From: Acidobacteriota bacterium
Lineage (GTDB): Bacteria; Acidobacteriota; Terriglobia; UBA7540
Reading direction: 5' to 3'
DNA: 64,000 nt
Assembly: GCA_004298155.1 (NCBI GenBank)
Contig: SCRD01000008.1
Location: 248,001-312,000, forward strand
The translations under genes were made by a program, and so were the position numbers. Below, one piece after another: positions 29,574 to 38,768 of this stretch. How positions within the stretch are numbered: position 1 is the stretch's first letter; every line of letters begins with the position of its first letter. Below the pieces are notes generated by a model, which saw nothing but the letters and a program-made list of their open reading frames with translations, was not told where the DNA came from and ran no database searches.

Positions 29574-30370
29574 GTCGATCCTAACCTCCCATAAATTGTT
29601 CGGAAGAGCCCCGCGCTCTCTGTCCTTAAGATCGTAGCATAAAAGTGTACTGTTACGATATTGTTAAGATAGTACTAATCTCCGGTTAAAAGTACCGTTT
29701 ATGTAGAGGCCAACCCTAGGGCGAGGCAGTCGGTTCGCTCTACACGGAGAAATGCTTCGAAAGGCCCAAGGTCAATCTATGGGTTGTTATACTAATTGCG
29801 CGACGATCGCCTCCCAGGTGAATCCGTCCTCGAACCAATTAGAGCAACACCATCGCCAAACTTTCTTTGCTGGTCAGATATTTTCTCCGTGCTCCGTCAT
29901 CGGCTGGCTCCCCTAAGCGGTAGCCTCCAAAGGCCCTTATTAGAAAGGGTTTCTCATCTCATTATGCATTGCTCGCGAGCACGCTATGGGCCCCTTCCGC
30001 GAGTCCTTTCTCGAAGCTTACAATGATCGAGTTCGTTGCCTAGGGGGAGCCTAATTAGCTGAATATGTGAGGGTTGTTACAACCGCCGACTTGACTTGAG
30101 TCTCAAAAGAGATCATGTATGCACGCACGCGTTCGGGCAACCAGGCAGCCGTTTGACAGGAAAGAGGGTTAGGCTTAGTAAAGGTCGTGGGGGGAGGGTA
30201 GAGTGATTTCAGGCGTCGCTGGCCAATTGGAGGCCAAGAGAAGTAATGCGACCCACTTTGTATGAGTCGAAACAGGTCATAGCTTGTATTACCCTCGCTT
30301 GGAAAGCTGGTTGGAGAAGCATGATATCGCATCCCTTGCCTTGGGTGAATGATGCGGCGAAACGATAACA
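29574..30370. other. Divergent control region between receptor and recombinase genes
   Basis: About 797 bases. The part near 29650-29675 holds GTTACGATAT and GTTAAGATAG as 11-bp-spaced direct repeats flanked by GTACT / AGTAC, likely part of the receptor promoter. The rest contains no supported gene. Confidence 0.4.
29652..29672. promoter_or_regulatory. Direct-repeat motif upstream of the TonB receptor
   Basis: GTTACGATAT and GTTAAGATAG lie 11 bp apart. The 10-mer TTACGATATT within it is also present at 5039-5048 in front of the glycosidase-like gene, so one regulator may read both. Confidence 0.35.
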
Positions 30371-30598
30371 ATGAAATCAGGGAAGCAACGGCTTAGCGGC
30401 GAGAACGGAGAGGCCAGCCCATCATTGCTGGGCGGACTGGTCGAAGCGGCACTTGAAATCGCGCGTCGAAGGCGCGAAACTTTAGGACGTCTTCGCAAGG
30501 CCCTTGATGCCGGCAACGATAGAGAAGCTCTGGACCTGGCAAGAGAGCTCTGTGGCCTAAATGAAAAAAGTGATCGAACTGATTCGCGTGTCAACTGA
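30371..30598 (+). CDS. Small helical protein upstream of the recombinase
   Basis: A 75-residue, basic, probably coiled protein (SLLGGLVEAALEIARRRRETLGRLRKALDAGN). It overlaps the recombinase start by 38 bases, which suggests translational coupling. A small accessory or regulatory partner of the recombinase is possible. The ribosome-binding site is weak and no family is recognised, so it could also be non-coding. Confidence 0.45.
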   Translation: MKSGKQRLSGENGEASPSLLGGLVEAALEIARRRRETLGRLRKALDAGNDREALDLARELCGLNEKSDRTDSRVN

Positions 30599-32147
30599 GG
30601 GGCAGGCCGCCGAGGATCGGGCGGGAATACCGGCCCAACGTGCGGCAAACCGGCGCACCGCTGCCCAATATGACCTTGTAATCGTCAAGACAATAGAGAT
30701 CACTGACGTTTCGGGCACGGCCGTACTCCACTCGCGTGGAATGCACGAGTTACTTCGACTCATTGAGTCGCCGGACGTGCATGGAGTGGTCGCGAAGGAA
30801 TTCAGCCGCCTCATGCGTCCTGAAAACTTTGCCGACTACGCCCTTCTTCAGCAATTTATCGATACCAGAACAGTACTTTACTTGCCCGACGGACCTCTCG
30901 ATTTTGAATCCGAAAGCGGGAAACTGCTGGCGGGTATTCGCGCCTTAATTGCGGGGCAGGAGCGGCGAGAAATGCTGCGACGGGTGCACGACGCGAAGGA
31001 GACCATGCGAAGGGCTGGCAAGAATGCAGGAGGCGACTCAGTTCTGCCTTATGGCATCGGCTATTCGAAAGAGCACGGTTGGTACTATACGCCGGAGATC
31101 GAAAAAGTAAAACGCGCATTTCAACTCTTCCTGAATGGCGAAACTTGCTACGAAACGATTTCACGCGAGCTCAACATCCCAAGAACATCGGTACGCTTCA
31201 TATTGGGAAACCCAATTTACACGGGATGGAGAGTGTACGACGAATGCAGAGATCCATCACCGGAAGCTTACGTTTCCAGGCCCGATGGTCGGCAAGGTTA
31301 TCGGAGGAAAATGATGCGCGCTACCGATGAAGTCGTTCGCGTTCGGGTTTTAGAGCCGATCATAAGCGATAGGAAATTTGCTCACGTGCAGGAACTTATC
31401 GAAGTAAAACGCGTAAGGCACTGGCGAGCACGAGCAGAAGCACCCAACCGTTACACGTATAACGGCTTCCTTACATGCGGTGACTGTGGTGAACTGATTT
31501 ACACCCACACGGGGAAATATGAATTCTATGTGTGCAAATCGCGCCATCCCCGTGAGCGGCGCAGGCGCGCCATTCGTGGTTTGATGCCCTGCAATAACAG
31601 ATACATGCTGCGGAAGAAACTTGAGCCGAAAATCGACCACGTCTTTATGCGCATAGTTGGCGGTAGAGAATTTCTTGAACGAGTCGCGCGCACTTATGAT
31701 GAAAGTCGACCGAGTAGGGGTACTTTTGTTGACCGGACCACGGCAGTCAACCAAATTCGGGCACTCCGACAAAAGCGGGAGCGCATTCTGGATAGCTTTT
31801 TCGACGGGACTATCAACAAACGGGAGCGAGATTTGCGTGTCGGGCTTGTCGACAAGGAAATCGCGGCCTATGAGCATCTTCTTTCGGACTCACCAGGCGA
31901 ACAGGAACGTCCGAAAGTGCTGGACGTTGAGTCGGTGCTCGCTGTCTTGGAGCCGTTTGCCCAGTGGACATTCTTGGATCGCACCGCCAAGCGAAAACTA
32001 CTCGGGTTGTTATGTCCGAACATCAGTGTAGATAAATACGAAATCAAGAACTTAGAGCTCAACATGGTGTCAAAGGAGAAAGATCGTTACAAGGGCAGCC
32101 ATCCGAGGACGGTTCGGTCACCATTTCACGCGCGGCTATGTCGCTGA
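30561..32147 (+). CDS. Large serine recombinase (site-specific integrase)
   Basis: A 528-residue large serine recombinase. The resolvase catalytic domain is at residues about 1-150: IRVSTEGQA with the catalytic serine, and EFSRLMRP. The recombinase domain follows (about 160-260, [26 protein letters not shown]...NPIYTGW), then a zinc-ribbon (CGDCG...CKSRHP...CNN) and a C-terminal coiled segment. Such enzymes integrate and excise genomic islands at attP/attB sites. The last 18 or so codons lie inside sequence that in another frame encodes comM, so the coding sequence ends within the attachment site. It is the best candidate for having inserted the island. Confidence 0.92.
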   Translation: MKKVIELIRVSTEGQAAEDRAGIPAQRAANRRTAAQYDLVIVKTIEITDVSGTAVLHSRGMHELLRLIESPDVHGVVAKEFSRLMRPENFADYALLQQFIDTRTVLYLPDGPLDFESESGKLLAGIRALIAGQERREMLRRVHDAKETMRRAGKNAGGDSVLPYGIGYSKEHGWYYTPEIEKVKRAFQLFLNGETCYETISRELNIPRTSVRFILGNPIYTGWRVYDECRDPSPEAYVSRPDGRQGYRRKMMRATDEVVRVRVLEPIISDRKFAHVQELIEVKRVRHWRARAEAPNRYTYNGFLTCGDCGELIYTHTGKYEFYVCKSRHPRERRRRAIRGLMPCNNRYMLRKKLEPKIDHVFMRIVGGREFLERVARTYDESRPSRGTFVDRTTAVNQIRALRQKRERILDSFFDGTINKRERDLRVGLVDKEIAAYEHLLSDSPGEQERPKVLDVESVLAVLEPFAQWTFLDRTAKRKLLGLLCPNISVDKYEIKNLELNMVSKEKDRYKGSHPRTVRSPFHARLCR

Positions 32148-32668
32148 CGTTTCCGTCGCGCTTTATGTTGGCCGCGGCCATGAATCCCTGCCCGTGCGGA
32201 TTTTTCAATGACCCCTCGCGCGATTGCTCCTGCACACCGCCCATGATCCAACGCTATGTCTCAAAGATTTCAGGCCCGCTGCTCGACCGCATCGACATCC
32301 ACATTGACATGCCGGCGGTGAAGTACAGCGAACTGCGGCAGAGTTCGGGCGGCGAAAACTCGCAGGAGATTCGCGAACGCGTCGTCCGCGCCCGCGAGCG
32401 GCAGTTGCAGCGGTTCGAAGGCGAGAAGATTTACTGCAACGCGCAAATGAGCCCAAGACAGATCAGGAAATACTGCAACGTCTCGGCGGATTGTGACCGC
32501 TTACTCGAAAGCGCAATGACTCGCCTGGGGCTTTCCGCTCGCGCGCACGACCGTATCCTGAAAGTCTCTCGCACCATCGCGGACCTCGACAGCGCTGAAG
32601 CCATCGGTTCCACGCATATATCGGAGGCCATCCAATACCGCTCGCTCGACCGCAATTACTGGGCGTGA
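32093..32668 (+). pseudogene. comM: comM (yifB), C-terminal fragment left by island insertion
   Basis: The frame encodes [14 protein letters not shown], then [18 protein letters not shown] and [16 protein letters not shown], all typical of the C-terminal third of the Mg-chelatase-like AAA+ ATPase ComM/YifB, which is about 500 residues long. Residues before the QPLEDG-type motif are absent: the sequence upstream belongs to the serine recombinase. ComM is a helicase promoting branch migration during natural transformation. The host copy is probably inactivated unless the island excises. Confidence 0.85.
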
Positions 32669-32683
32669 GGGGATGTTAGTGCC

Positions 32684-32711
32684 TTTGCACGGCACGCATT
32701 TCCTGTATAAT
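32684..32711 (+). promoter_or_regulatory. Probable promoter of yggX
   Basis: TTTGCA at 32684-32689 and a perfect TATAAT at 32706-32711 with a 16-bp spacer, 82 bases before the yggX start codon. Confidence 0.5.
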
Positions 32712-32793
32712 GAATCATTGAAACTCAAATTGGTGCCCGGTTCTCGAACAGCCCGGGAGATCCTTTTAAATTCATTTTAAGCGGAGGCTTTCG

Positions 32794-33075
32794 ATGGCGG
32801 AACACATGGTCAAATGCGTGAAATTCCAGAAAACATTGCCTGGCCTGGATGAGCCGCCGTGGCCGGGAGAGCTGGGCCAGCGCATTTATGACAACGTGTC
32901 ACTGGAAGCCTGGAAGCTCTGGCTTGAACACTTGAAAATGCTGATCAATGAATACCGCCTGGCCCCCGCCAACCCGGAATCGCAGGAGGTCATCGCGAAG
33001 CAGATGGAACAGTTTTTCTTTGGCGAAGGCGCTGCGCTGCCTCCTGGGTACGTTCCGCCGCAGAAAAAGGGCTGA
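32794..33075 (+). CDS. yggX: Fe(2+)-trafficking protein, YggX family
   Basis: A 93-residue protein of the usual family length. It carries the family core [41 protein letters not shown] and MLINEYRL. The cysteine near the N-terminus (KCVKF) is the conserved one. YggX protects iron-sulfur clusters from oxidative damage and handles labile iron in the cytoplasm. GGAGG precedes the start at a good distance and a TATAAT promoter lies upstream. It appears to be the first intact host gene right of the island. Confidence 0.9.
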   Translation: MAEHMVKCVKFQKTLPGLDEPPWPGELGQRIYDNVSLEAWKLWLEHLKMLINEYRLAPANPESQEVIAKQMEQFFFGEGAALPPGYVPPQKKG

Positions 33076-33137
33076 CCAGGAAATCGCGTTGGTTCACCTC
33101 GCACGGGGCGCTCTGCTCCTGCCGGTCAGGTGTTCCT

Positions 33138-34502
33138 TCATATCACCGGGAACACCGGACCCAGCACGAAGTGCAACCTCTGATGGGCCTGTCGAAGAGC
33201 GTGCTCGACGAATTCAGGTGACGGGCCGCGCGCGAAGATAAATCCAGGATAGCTGGTTCCCTCAGGAATGGGAACCAGCCTCTGGTTTGGCCGGGCCGTA
33301 ATGATGATGTCTTCCACGCCGGGCGTCTGGCGGGCATTTTCGACCCCCTCAACTTCCTGAAAAATACCCGCTCGGGGAATGGGAATCATCATTACCCCGG
33401 CGGCGGCTTCCTCCCGCCGGTATGTTTCAACGTTTTCCCCGATTGCCAGCCGGATAATCAATTCTTCCAGGGAAATATTTTCATCCTGCCCGGGAGTGCG
33501 GAACCGGAGCGCGCGAGAGCATAGCCCACCGATGGAGCGCGCAGCCACTTCAAGAATCCACGTCCCACGGCCGTTGATTCGCAGTTCAGCGTGCAAAGGG
33601 CCGTGTACGAGGCCCAGCGCCTGCGCCGCGCGCCGCAGCGTTTCCGTGGTCTCTGCCTGGGTTTCGAGCGCAAGCCGCGAAGGTGTCACATAGATGCTCT
33701 CCTCAAAATAGGGGCCAACCAATGGATCAGGCTTGTCGAACATGGCCAGAACTTTCAGCCGGCCGCGATCAACCACACCCTCGATGGCGATTTCTTCTCC
33801 TTCGATATATTCTTCTACCTGCAGATAGTTGCTGGTTTCCGCGTGCTTCACCTGAACTTCCGGACATCGCAGCAGTGATTGGATCTGTTTGAAAGCGTTT
33901 ATGAACTCCCGCGCGTTGTTGGCGCGAATCACTCCGCGGCTGGCGGAGAAAGCCAAAGGCTTGAGGACGCAGGGGAACCCAATCGGTGCAATTCCAGATT
34001 TCACAATGTCTTCGGGGTCGGCGTCGATGGGGAAACGGTTAAAACGCGGAACACTGAGCCCGCATTCCGCGAGCCGCTGGCGCGAACGGTATTTGTCGCG
34101 GCAAATGTCCGACGTTTCAGGAGGGTGGAACAGCAACCCGAGCGCATCCGCAGCTCTGGCGGCAGCGGGAGGCGTGGAGTCGCCCAGGGCAACGACGGCA
34201 TCAACCGGCTGGCGAGCTGCGTATTCGATAATCTTCGCGGCGGACTCCCCGGCATCTCCGAACTTCAACGCCAGAGCGCCGTCCTGCCAGGGATCGTCCA
34301 GCACGTGGCAGCGGTCGCTTCCGAAGGCGACGGCGAGGCCCAGCTTTTCGGCTGCCTGGACGAATGCACGGGTCTGGTAGCCCGTGGTCGTTGTCAACAG
34401 GAGCAACCGCCGCTTTTCGCCTTCCGGGGTTGATCGCCCGGCCTCGGGCGCGCGATTCTCCCTTACGCTATGCTGGTGTAAAGTTGCCCTTGTGCCCGTC
34501 AT
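33138..34502 (-). CDS. ATP-grasp ligase of the selenoprotein operon
   Basis: A 454-residue ATP-grasp protein. Residues about 30-140 form the pre-ATP-grasp domain (LLLLTTTTGYQTRAFVQAAEKLG). The nucleotide-binding part includes CRDKYRSRQRLAECGLSVPRF and FPCVLKPLAFSASRGV, and the metal site is LHAELRINGRGTWILEVAARSIGG near residues 310-335. Members ligate a carboxylate to an amine or thiol, as in amino-acid ligases. The start overlaps the end of the DUF169 gene by 35 bases, so it belongs to the radical-SAM/DUF169 operon. The substrate is unknown. Confidence 0.8.
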   Translation of the reverse strand: MTGTRATLHQHSVRENRAPEAGRSTPEGEKRRLLLLTTTTGYQTRAFVQAAEKLGLAVAFGSDRCHVLDDPWQDGALALKFGDAGESAAKIIEYAARQPVDAVVALGDSTPPAAARAADALGLLFHPPETSDICRDKYRSRQRLAECGLSVPRFNRFPIDADPEDIVKSGIAPIGFPCVLKPLAFSASRGVIRANNAREFINAFKQIQSLLRCPEVQVKHAETSNYLQVEEYIEGEEIAIEGVVDRGRLKVLAMFDKPDPLVGPYFEESIYVTPSRLALETQAETTETLRRAAQALGLVHGPLHAELRINGRGTWILEVAARSIGGLCSRALRFRTPGQDENISLEELIIRLAIGENVETYRREEAAAGVMMIPIPRAGIFQEVEGVENARQTPGVEDIIITARPNQRLVPIPEGTSYPGFIFARGPSPEFVEHALRQAHQRLHFVLGPVFPVI

Positions 34503-35184
34503 AGTACTCCTTCATTCCCACGTTCGCGTCCAGGATAACGGGCAGCCGCTCCTGGAGTTTGACGATCGCTCGCGCCGGAATTGAAATCAGCACTTCATCA
34601 TTCCCGATGCCTGCAAACGTCCGGGCGCCCATGCACGCCATGCTGACGGTCGTGTTGTTGTTTTTCATCGACATGGGGATCACCGCGCAGGCAGGCCGCC
34701 CGAGCACGCGGCTTTCATGTCCCGCTCCCCACGATGCAACGCCGCTGGCTTCTGAAATCATCATCGCCTGAAAAGGCGTGGCAATCAGCAGCACGACGTC
34801 GGGATGGATTTTGTCAAAATCCCTGAGTGGCCCGTAAACGACCACGCTGTGTTTCTTTTCCACTGTCGGAACGTTACTGGCCTCGGCAGCTTCAAGATAT
34901 GAAATCTTTCCCATCATGCCGATGAGTTCCATGGCCTCATCAGATACGGCCTGCGGGATAGGGAAGCCCTGGGTGATGGCGCCGATCGGGCAGTTGTAAT
35001 GGTCGGAAGCCGTGGCGTAGAACAGTTCGCGCTCGGCGGCCGTCCAGAAAGTGCACGCCGAAGGAACGGCCTTATCGTAATGCTTCACTCCGGCGGGCGC
35101 TTCGTCAAGAAAAGCAATTCCAACGGGTATGTGGCTCAATTTCAACTTCTCTGTGAGATTGTTTGAAAATTCAGCGTATGACAA
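34468..35184 (-). CDS. DUF169-family protein
   Basis: A 238-residue protein of the DUF169 family. Conserved cysteines are in VPSACTFW (near residue 43) and HYNCPIGAITQGF (near residue 64), the latter being the family landmark. ASWGAGHESRVLGRPACAVIPM and KLQERLP-type C-terminal segments also match. The family's function is not established; two or more conserved cysteines suggest metal, heme or thiol chemistry. It lies 81 bases downstream of the radical-SAM selenoprotein stop and overlaps the ATP-grasp gene. Confidence 0.82.
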   Translation of the reverse strand: MSYAEFSNNLTEKLKLSHIPVGIAFLDEAPAGVKHYDKAVPSACTFWTAAERELFYATASDHYNCPIGAITQGFPIPQAVSDEAMELIGMMGKISYLEAAEASNVPTVEKKHSVVVYGPLRDFDKIHPDVVLLIATPFQAMMISEASGVASWGAGHESRVLGRPACAVIPMSMKNNNTTVSMACMGARTFAGIGNDEVLISIPARAIVKLQERLPVILDANVGMKEYYDGHKGNFTPA

Positions 35185-35265
35185 CAGTCCTCTCTTTCAT
35201 GATCTCTGCACTCGATTGGGCAGAATCGTCAGTTTGTTCGAACTCCACTCTTGTTCCAGACTTCA

Positions 35266-36693
35266 TCAGACAAGTGCTTCATCGTGATTCATGGAGACCA
35301 ACTGGTCCCCGGTCGGCTCAGCTCAGCAATACCAGGGCTCGGTCAGATAAGGTATGGCAGCACGGTCCAGAAGATTCTCCGCCGTCAGAGCCGACGGCTT
35401 GATTCCGGCGGCCTCATAAGCCATCGCCGCAACACGTTCGAATATCTGCCTCCGCGTTGCCTTCTGCTTTCCGCCTTCGTGAACAACACTCTGCACCCTT
35501 GCGCACAAATCATCGACCTGCGGGTCAACATTGGACCAGGGATAAACCAGCGTCTCTTCGTCGAAGCGCCCCACCGCCTGCGCAATCTCCGGGAGTTCCA
35601 GCAGGTGCGAGCCCGAAGGGACCAGCAGGCGGATTCCCATCTGGATGGGCGCGACACAATCAACGAGCCCGGTTTGACGCAGGCCGGCAATAAAGCCGTA
35701 ATAGCTTTCTAGCGTTGTCCACGGAGTGAAGGCGACAAAAGTTGGTGATAGGGCCAGGCCGGCCTGCCGGCACAATTCCAGCACGCGGACAAAATCTTCG
35801 AAGGTATGCCCCTTGTCGAGCATGTGGAGAATCTGGTTGTCGAAAGATTCAACCGCGCTGGTCACAAAAGCGCATCCCGTTTCGCGCAAGGTTGGCAGGT
35901 GCTCGGAGTGCTTCAGCAGATGCTCTACTTTGATGGTAGCGTCGTACGTAATTTCAGGATGCTGGGCGTGCAACGCGGTAACGATCCGCATGGCGTGGCC
36001 GATGCCGTTGAAAAAATCAGGGTCGCCAAAGGTGATGTGCCGGGCTCCCATCTCCGCCTGCCGGCGGATGTCTTCGAGGACAACCTCCGGCTGGACGATG
36101 CGAAATACCCCGTTGTAAACCGGGACAATTGGGCAATGGCGGCAATGATGCTTGCATCCCCGGCTGGCTTCCGTATAACCTGCGATGCGGGTTTCGCCGT
36201 CGTCCCACATAAGTTTCGCATAACGGCTGAGCGGTGGCAGGGTTTGGCGTTCCGGGGTCAGAAAATCCTGCCGGGCCACAGAGACCGTGGGCGGTGGTTT
36301 CATGCCTGGCAGAATCTTCCCGCCTCGCAGTCGTTCGAGCGTTGCAACCAGGCCTTCTTCAAATTCGCCGCCCAGAATGGTTTGCGTGCCCAGCTTGCGC
36401 AGGAAAGCTTCATTCATGGGCGCATAGAGGCCGTAGCAGCAGAGGTGAGCATCGGGGTTCAATTCGCGAATCCTCGGAAGAATGCGTGCCGCCAGCCGGG
36501 TTGCCGTATGCATCGGCACATAAAGCGCGACCAAATCCGCTGACCTGATTGCTTCTTCGTTGAGAGGCTGGCATGAAAGGTCAATACACGTGACGTCCGA
36601 GCCAGCGCGCCGCAGCCACGCGGCGGGAGACGCCAGGCCAAAAGGCTGATGGCCGAGTTCGTAAGTGGAGATTAGAAGGCTCTTCAACAGCAT
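35266..36693 (-). CDS. Radical-SAM selenoprotein with CUAEP tail (UGA read as selenocysteine)
   Basis: A 475-residue protein when UGA at 35323-35325 is read as selenocysteine (residue 457). The N-terminal 120 residues look like a B12-binding-type Rossmann domain. The radical-SAM [4Fe-4S] motif is C180-x3-C184-x2-C187 in GCKHHCRHC, followed by FGDPDFFNG and AVESFD. A standard gene call would stop at WYC. Beyond the UGA the frame reads A-E-P, giving C-U-A-E-P, the tail known for a radical-SAM (seleno)protein family, and closes 18 codons later. A hairpin right after the UGA fits a bacterial SECIS. It is first in an operon with DUF169 and ATP-grasp genes. Confidence 0.85.
35293..35310 (-). promoter_or_regulatory. 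SECIS-like hairpin for selenocysteine insertion
   Basis: On the minus strand GGGGACC (35310-35304), loop AGUU, then GGUCUCC (35299-35293) form a 7-bp stem with one G-U pair. The apical GU lies 20 nt after the UGA codon, inside the window known for bacterial SECIS elements, whose loop normally shows GU. Confidence 0.7.
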
Positions 36694-37220
36694 TCACCAA
36701 TTTGATGAAGCGATCCAGATAGTTTGGCCAAAGACTCATTTTATCAGGCGTTGCAGCGATCCTCAAATTGCTCCTGATAGCTGGAAGCATTCGTTCGCGG
36801 CAAGCGACAGCCTCGTTGCGGCCTCAGTGCATTCGTATCCGGCATGACAGTCCTTGCTGATCGTGCTTGATTTTTTTTCTTTCTGTTCATAGCATAAAGC
36901 TTAGTGCTTCTTCGCGCCCGCAACGGGTTCAGGGCAGAGGGCGTCGATTGTGGCTTTTGCTTCAGGGGCAGTAAACTTAGAGTTGGCTGGCAGTCAGCCT
37001 GAAAGGGCCATCTGAGTTTCGTTGTTGTGGCCACACCGTTTTTTTCGAAGTTCGGCCTGCCCGGGTACGAAAATCCACAAGTTTAGGGCGGTGCTTTTAA
37101 GCTGGCTCGATGTAGAGCGTTAGGAACGTGGCGGCTTGCGACGCGCGGAAAATTCTAGGCCTGCTTCCGCACATGACGCCGGTTTCGCCGAAATTCACTT
37201 GGGAGGTTGGAGAAAAACTC
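36694..37220. other. Divergent intergenic region
   Basis: About 527 bases between the radical-SAM gene and the cytochrome c gene, read in opposite directions. It must hold both promoters, but no convincing hexamer pair was found. The short frames look non-coding. Confidence 0.35.
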
Positions 37221-37562
37221 ATGAAGCCTTTTCGAACCCTGGCTGCCACACTGCTGGTAGCGGGATCAGTTGCGTTTGCCGTTTCACCGTCGTTTGCTGC
37301 CGATACTCCGAAAGGCGCTGACATCTTCAGGGAAAAATGCTCGATGTGCCACGGGATGGATGGCAAAGGTTACGCTGCCATCAAGACTCCCGATTTTACG
37401 GACGCCAAGTGGCAGGCAGCGCATCCTGATAAGGAACTGATGGACGCGATCGAGAATGGCGTCAAGGGTACGGCGATGGTTTCCTTTAAAGACAAACTCA
37501 GCCAGCAGGAAATGACGGCGGTACTGAAGTACATCCGTTCGCTGGGCGCCAAGAAGAAGTAG
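37221..37562 (+). CDS. Small periplasmic c-type cytochrome
   Basis: A 113-residue protein with a signal peptide (residues about 1-26, ending SFAAD) and one CSMCH heme-attachment motif near residue 40, with GMDGKGYAA following. The C-terminal MVSFKDKLSQQEMTAVLKYIRSL holds the methionine ligand and the closing helix typical of class I cytochromes c. It would carry electrons in the periplasm. The start at 37221 is favoured over the longer frame because GGGAGG precedes it and a clean signal peptide begins there. Confidence 0.88.
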   Translation: MKPFRTLAATLLVAGSVAFAVSPSFAADTPKGADIFREKCSMCHGMDGKGYAAIKTPDFTDAKWQAAHPDKELMDAIENGVKGTAMVSFKDKLSQQEMTAVLKYIRSLGAKKK

Positions 37563-37893
37563 GCTTAAAAGGGGCCTCTGTTGCACCGCAGGGGGTGGGA
37601 TTTTCTCTGGTATCATTCCATAAATAGTTTCCCGGGAGCTCAATCACATTGCCTTTTACAGACAAGGAGTATCCAGGGTTTCGCCGTACGGTCCCGAGGA
37701 TCCGGGCCGGCGGTCTTCGCGCATGAAACCTGTCTTGTCAATTCCAGGCAGGCTGTTATGATTCGGTTCGGTCCGGGAACGACGTCCTCCAGGGTTTGCA
37801 ATAATGCTGCTGGCGCAGAGTGCGCAGTGGCCTTATGATAGAAAGAGCCGGCATCTTCAAATCACTTTCCAATCCCAGCAAAGAGGTTTTGTA
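37563..37893. other. Intergenic stretch
   Basis: About 331 bases between the cytochrome and zinc-ribbon genes. No gene, repeat or terminator was recognised. Confidence 0.3.
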
Positions 37894-38301
37894 ATGGGCA
37901 GGAAGTATAAGCAGCAGGGCTACATGGACTCCGGCAGCGAGGAGCGCGGCGGGCGCCCGCAGCAGAAGAAGCCTGAAACATTCGGGCCCCGGACTCCCAC
38001 CATGCCGGGCCAGCGCTCCGTCTGGCGGTGTGCTTCCTGCGCGGCACTGCTGCCGGCCGGGATTGACCAGCAGGAGAAGTGCCCCAATTGCGGCGCCGAA
38101 CTCCACAGTTGCAGGCAGTGCACTTTTTTTGACACGGCCAGCCGGTTCGAATGCACCAAGCCTATAACGGCGCGGATCCCGAAGAAAGAGGTCCGCAACG
38201 AATGCTCTTTTTTTGCCCCTCGAACAACGATTGAACGTGAAACCTCTTCTTCAAAGCCACTTGACGCACGAGCAGCCTTCGAGAACCTCTTCAAGAAATA
38301 G
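37894..38301 (+). CDS. Zinc-ribbon protein of unknown function
   Basis: A 135-residue protein. The N-terminal 50 residues are polar and probably disordered. A zinc-ribbon follows, with WRCASC...CPNCGAEL (C-x2-C pairs near residues 50 and 66) and then CRQCTFFD...FECTKPI...NECSFF, which adds further cysteines and could hold a second metal. No enzyme domain is seen. AAGAGG lies upstream of the ATG at 37894, so the shorter start is preferred over the longer frame. Function is unknown; nucleic-acid or protein binding is plausible. Confidence 0.65.
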   Translation: MGRKYKQQGYMDSGSEERGGRPQQKKPETFGPRTPTMPGQRSVWRCASCAALLPAGIDQQEKCPNCGAELHSCRQCTFFDTASRFECTKPITARIPKKEVRNECSFFAPRTTIERETSSSKPLDARAAFENLFKK

Positions 38302-38768
38302 AAGCCGGGAATGACGCTTTGCCTGAAGCCGAAGCCAGGAGGGCCAGGCTCCTGCCAGATACGAAGCCATCCTGCCCGGAGACCTTCCGTCATGGTGCCT
38401 CGGCAATCGCAACTGCAACGGGATCATTGGTTCCTCTTTCTACCGAAGTCGCATCAAGGCGCCAGCGGATATCACTGGCGGCCCCAATCATTCTGAAGCC
38501 GTACTGTCATATTCCTCATCCGTAATGGTGAGTGCAGCGAAGGCGCCTTGTCCTGCCTCTGCAAATGCAAAGAGCAATGAAAAATCATCAAACCCGCAGC
38601 AAGGCGGGCGGTGATGATGGACCCATTCCATCGGTATATTCCGCATAGGAAATATCTATCAATTACATCGAAACTTTCTACTTTTCTAACCACGGAGGGT
38701 TTGTTACAAGTGGTTATGTGCGGCGCACTGTAACCCATGGGGCAAACTTTAACCAGGAGGATAGACTG
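38302..38768. other. Intergenic stretch
   Basis: About 467 bases. It ends with CAGGAGG, the ribosome-binding site of the next gene. No gene or RNA structure was recognised. Confidence 0.3.

Larger units (their letters stand above)
1..32095. mobile_element. Right part of a genomic island inserted in comM
   Basis: Everything left of the comM fragment reads as accessory DNA: plasmid RepA and iterons, a broken ApeA gene, CHAT/S41 operon, amidohydrolase remnant, and a serine recombinase at the very end. The N-terminal two thirds of comM is not in the window, so the left attachment site lies further left. The exact right junction is near 32090-32100, where comM similarity begins. comM is a known island target (AbaR islands of Acinetobacter). 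Confidence 0.6.

Noticed and set aside
35806-36543. Plus-strand frame (245 codons) opposite the radical-SAM gene
   Set aside because: The minus strand carries the CX3CX2C motif and B12-type domain; this one is a shadow.
36744-37034. 96-codon minus-strand frame upstream of the cytochrome gene
   Set aside because: Low-complexity basic composition, no ribosome-binding site and no domain.
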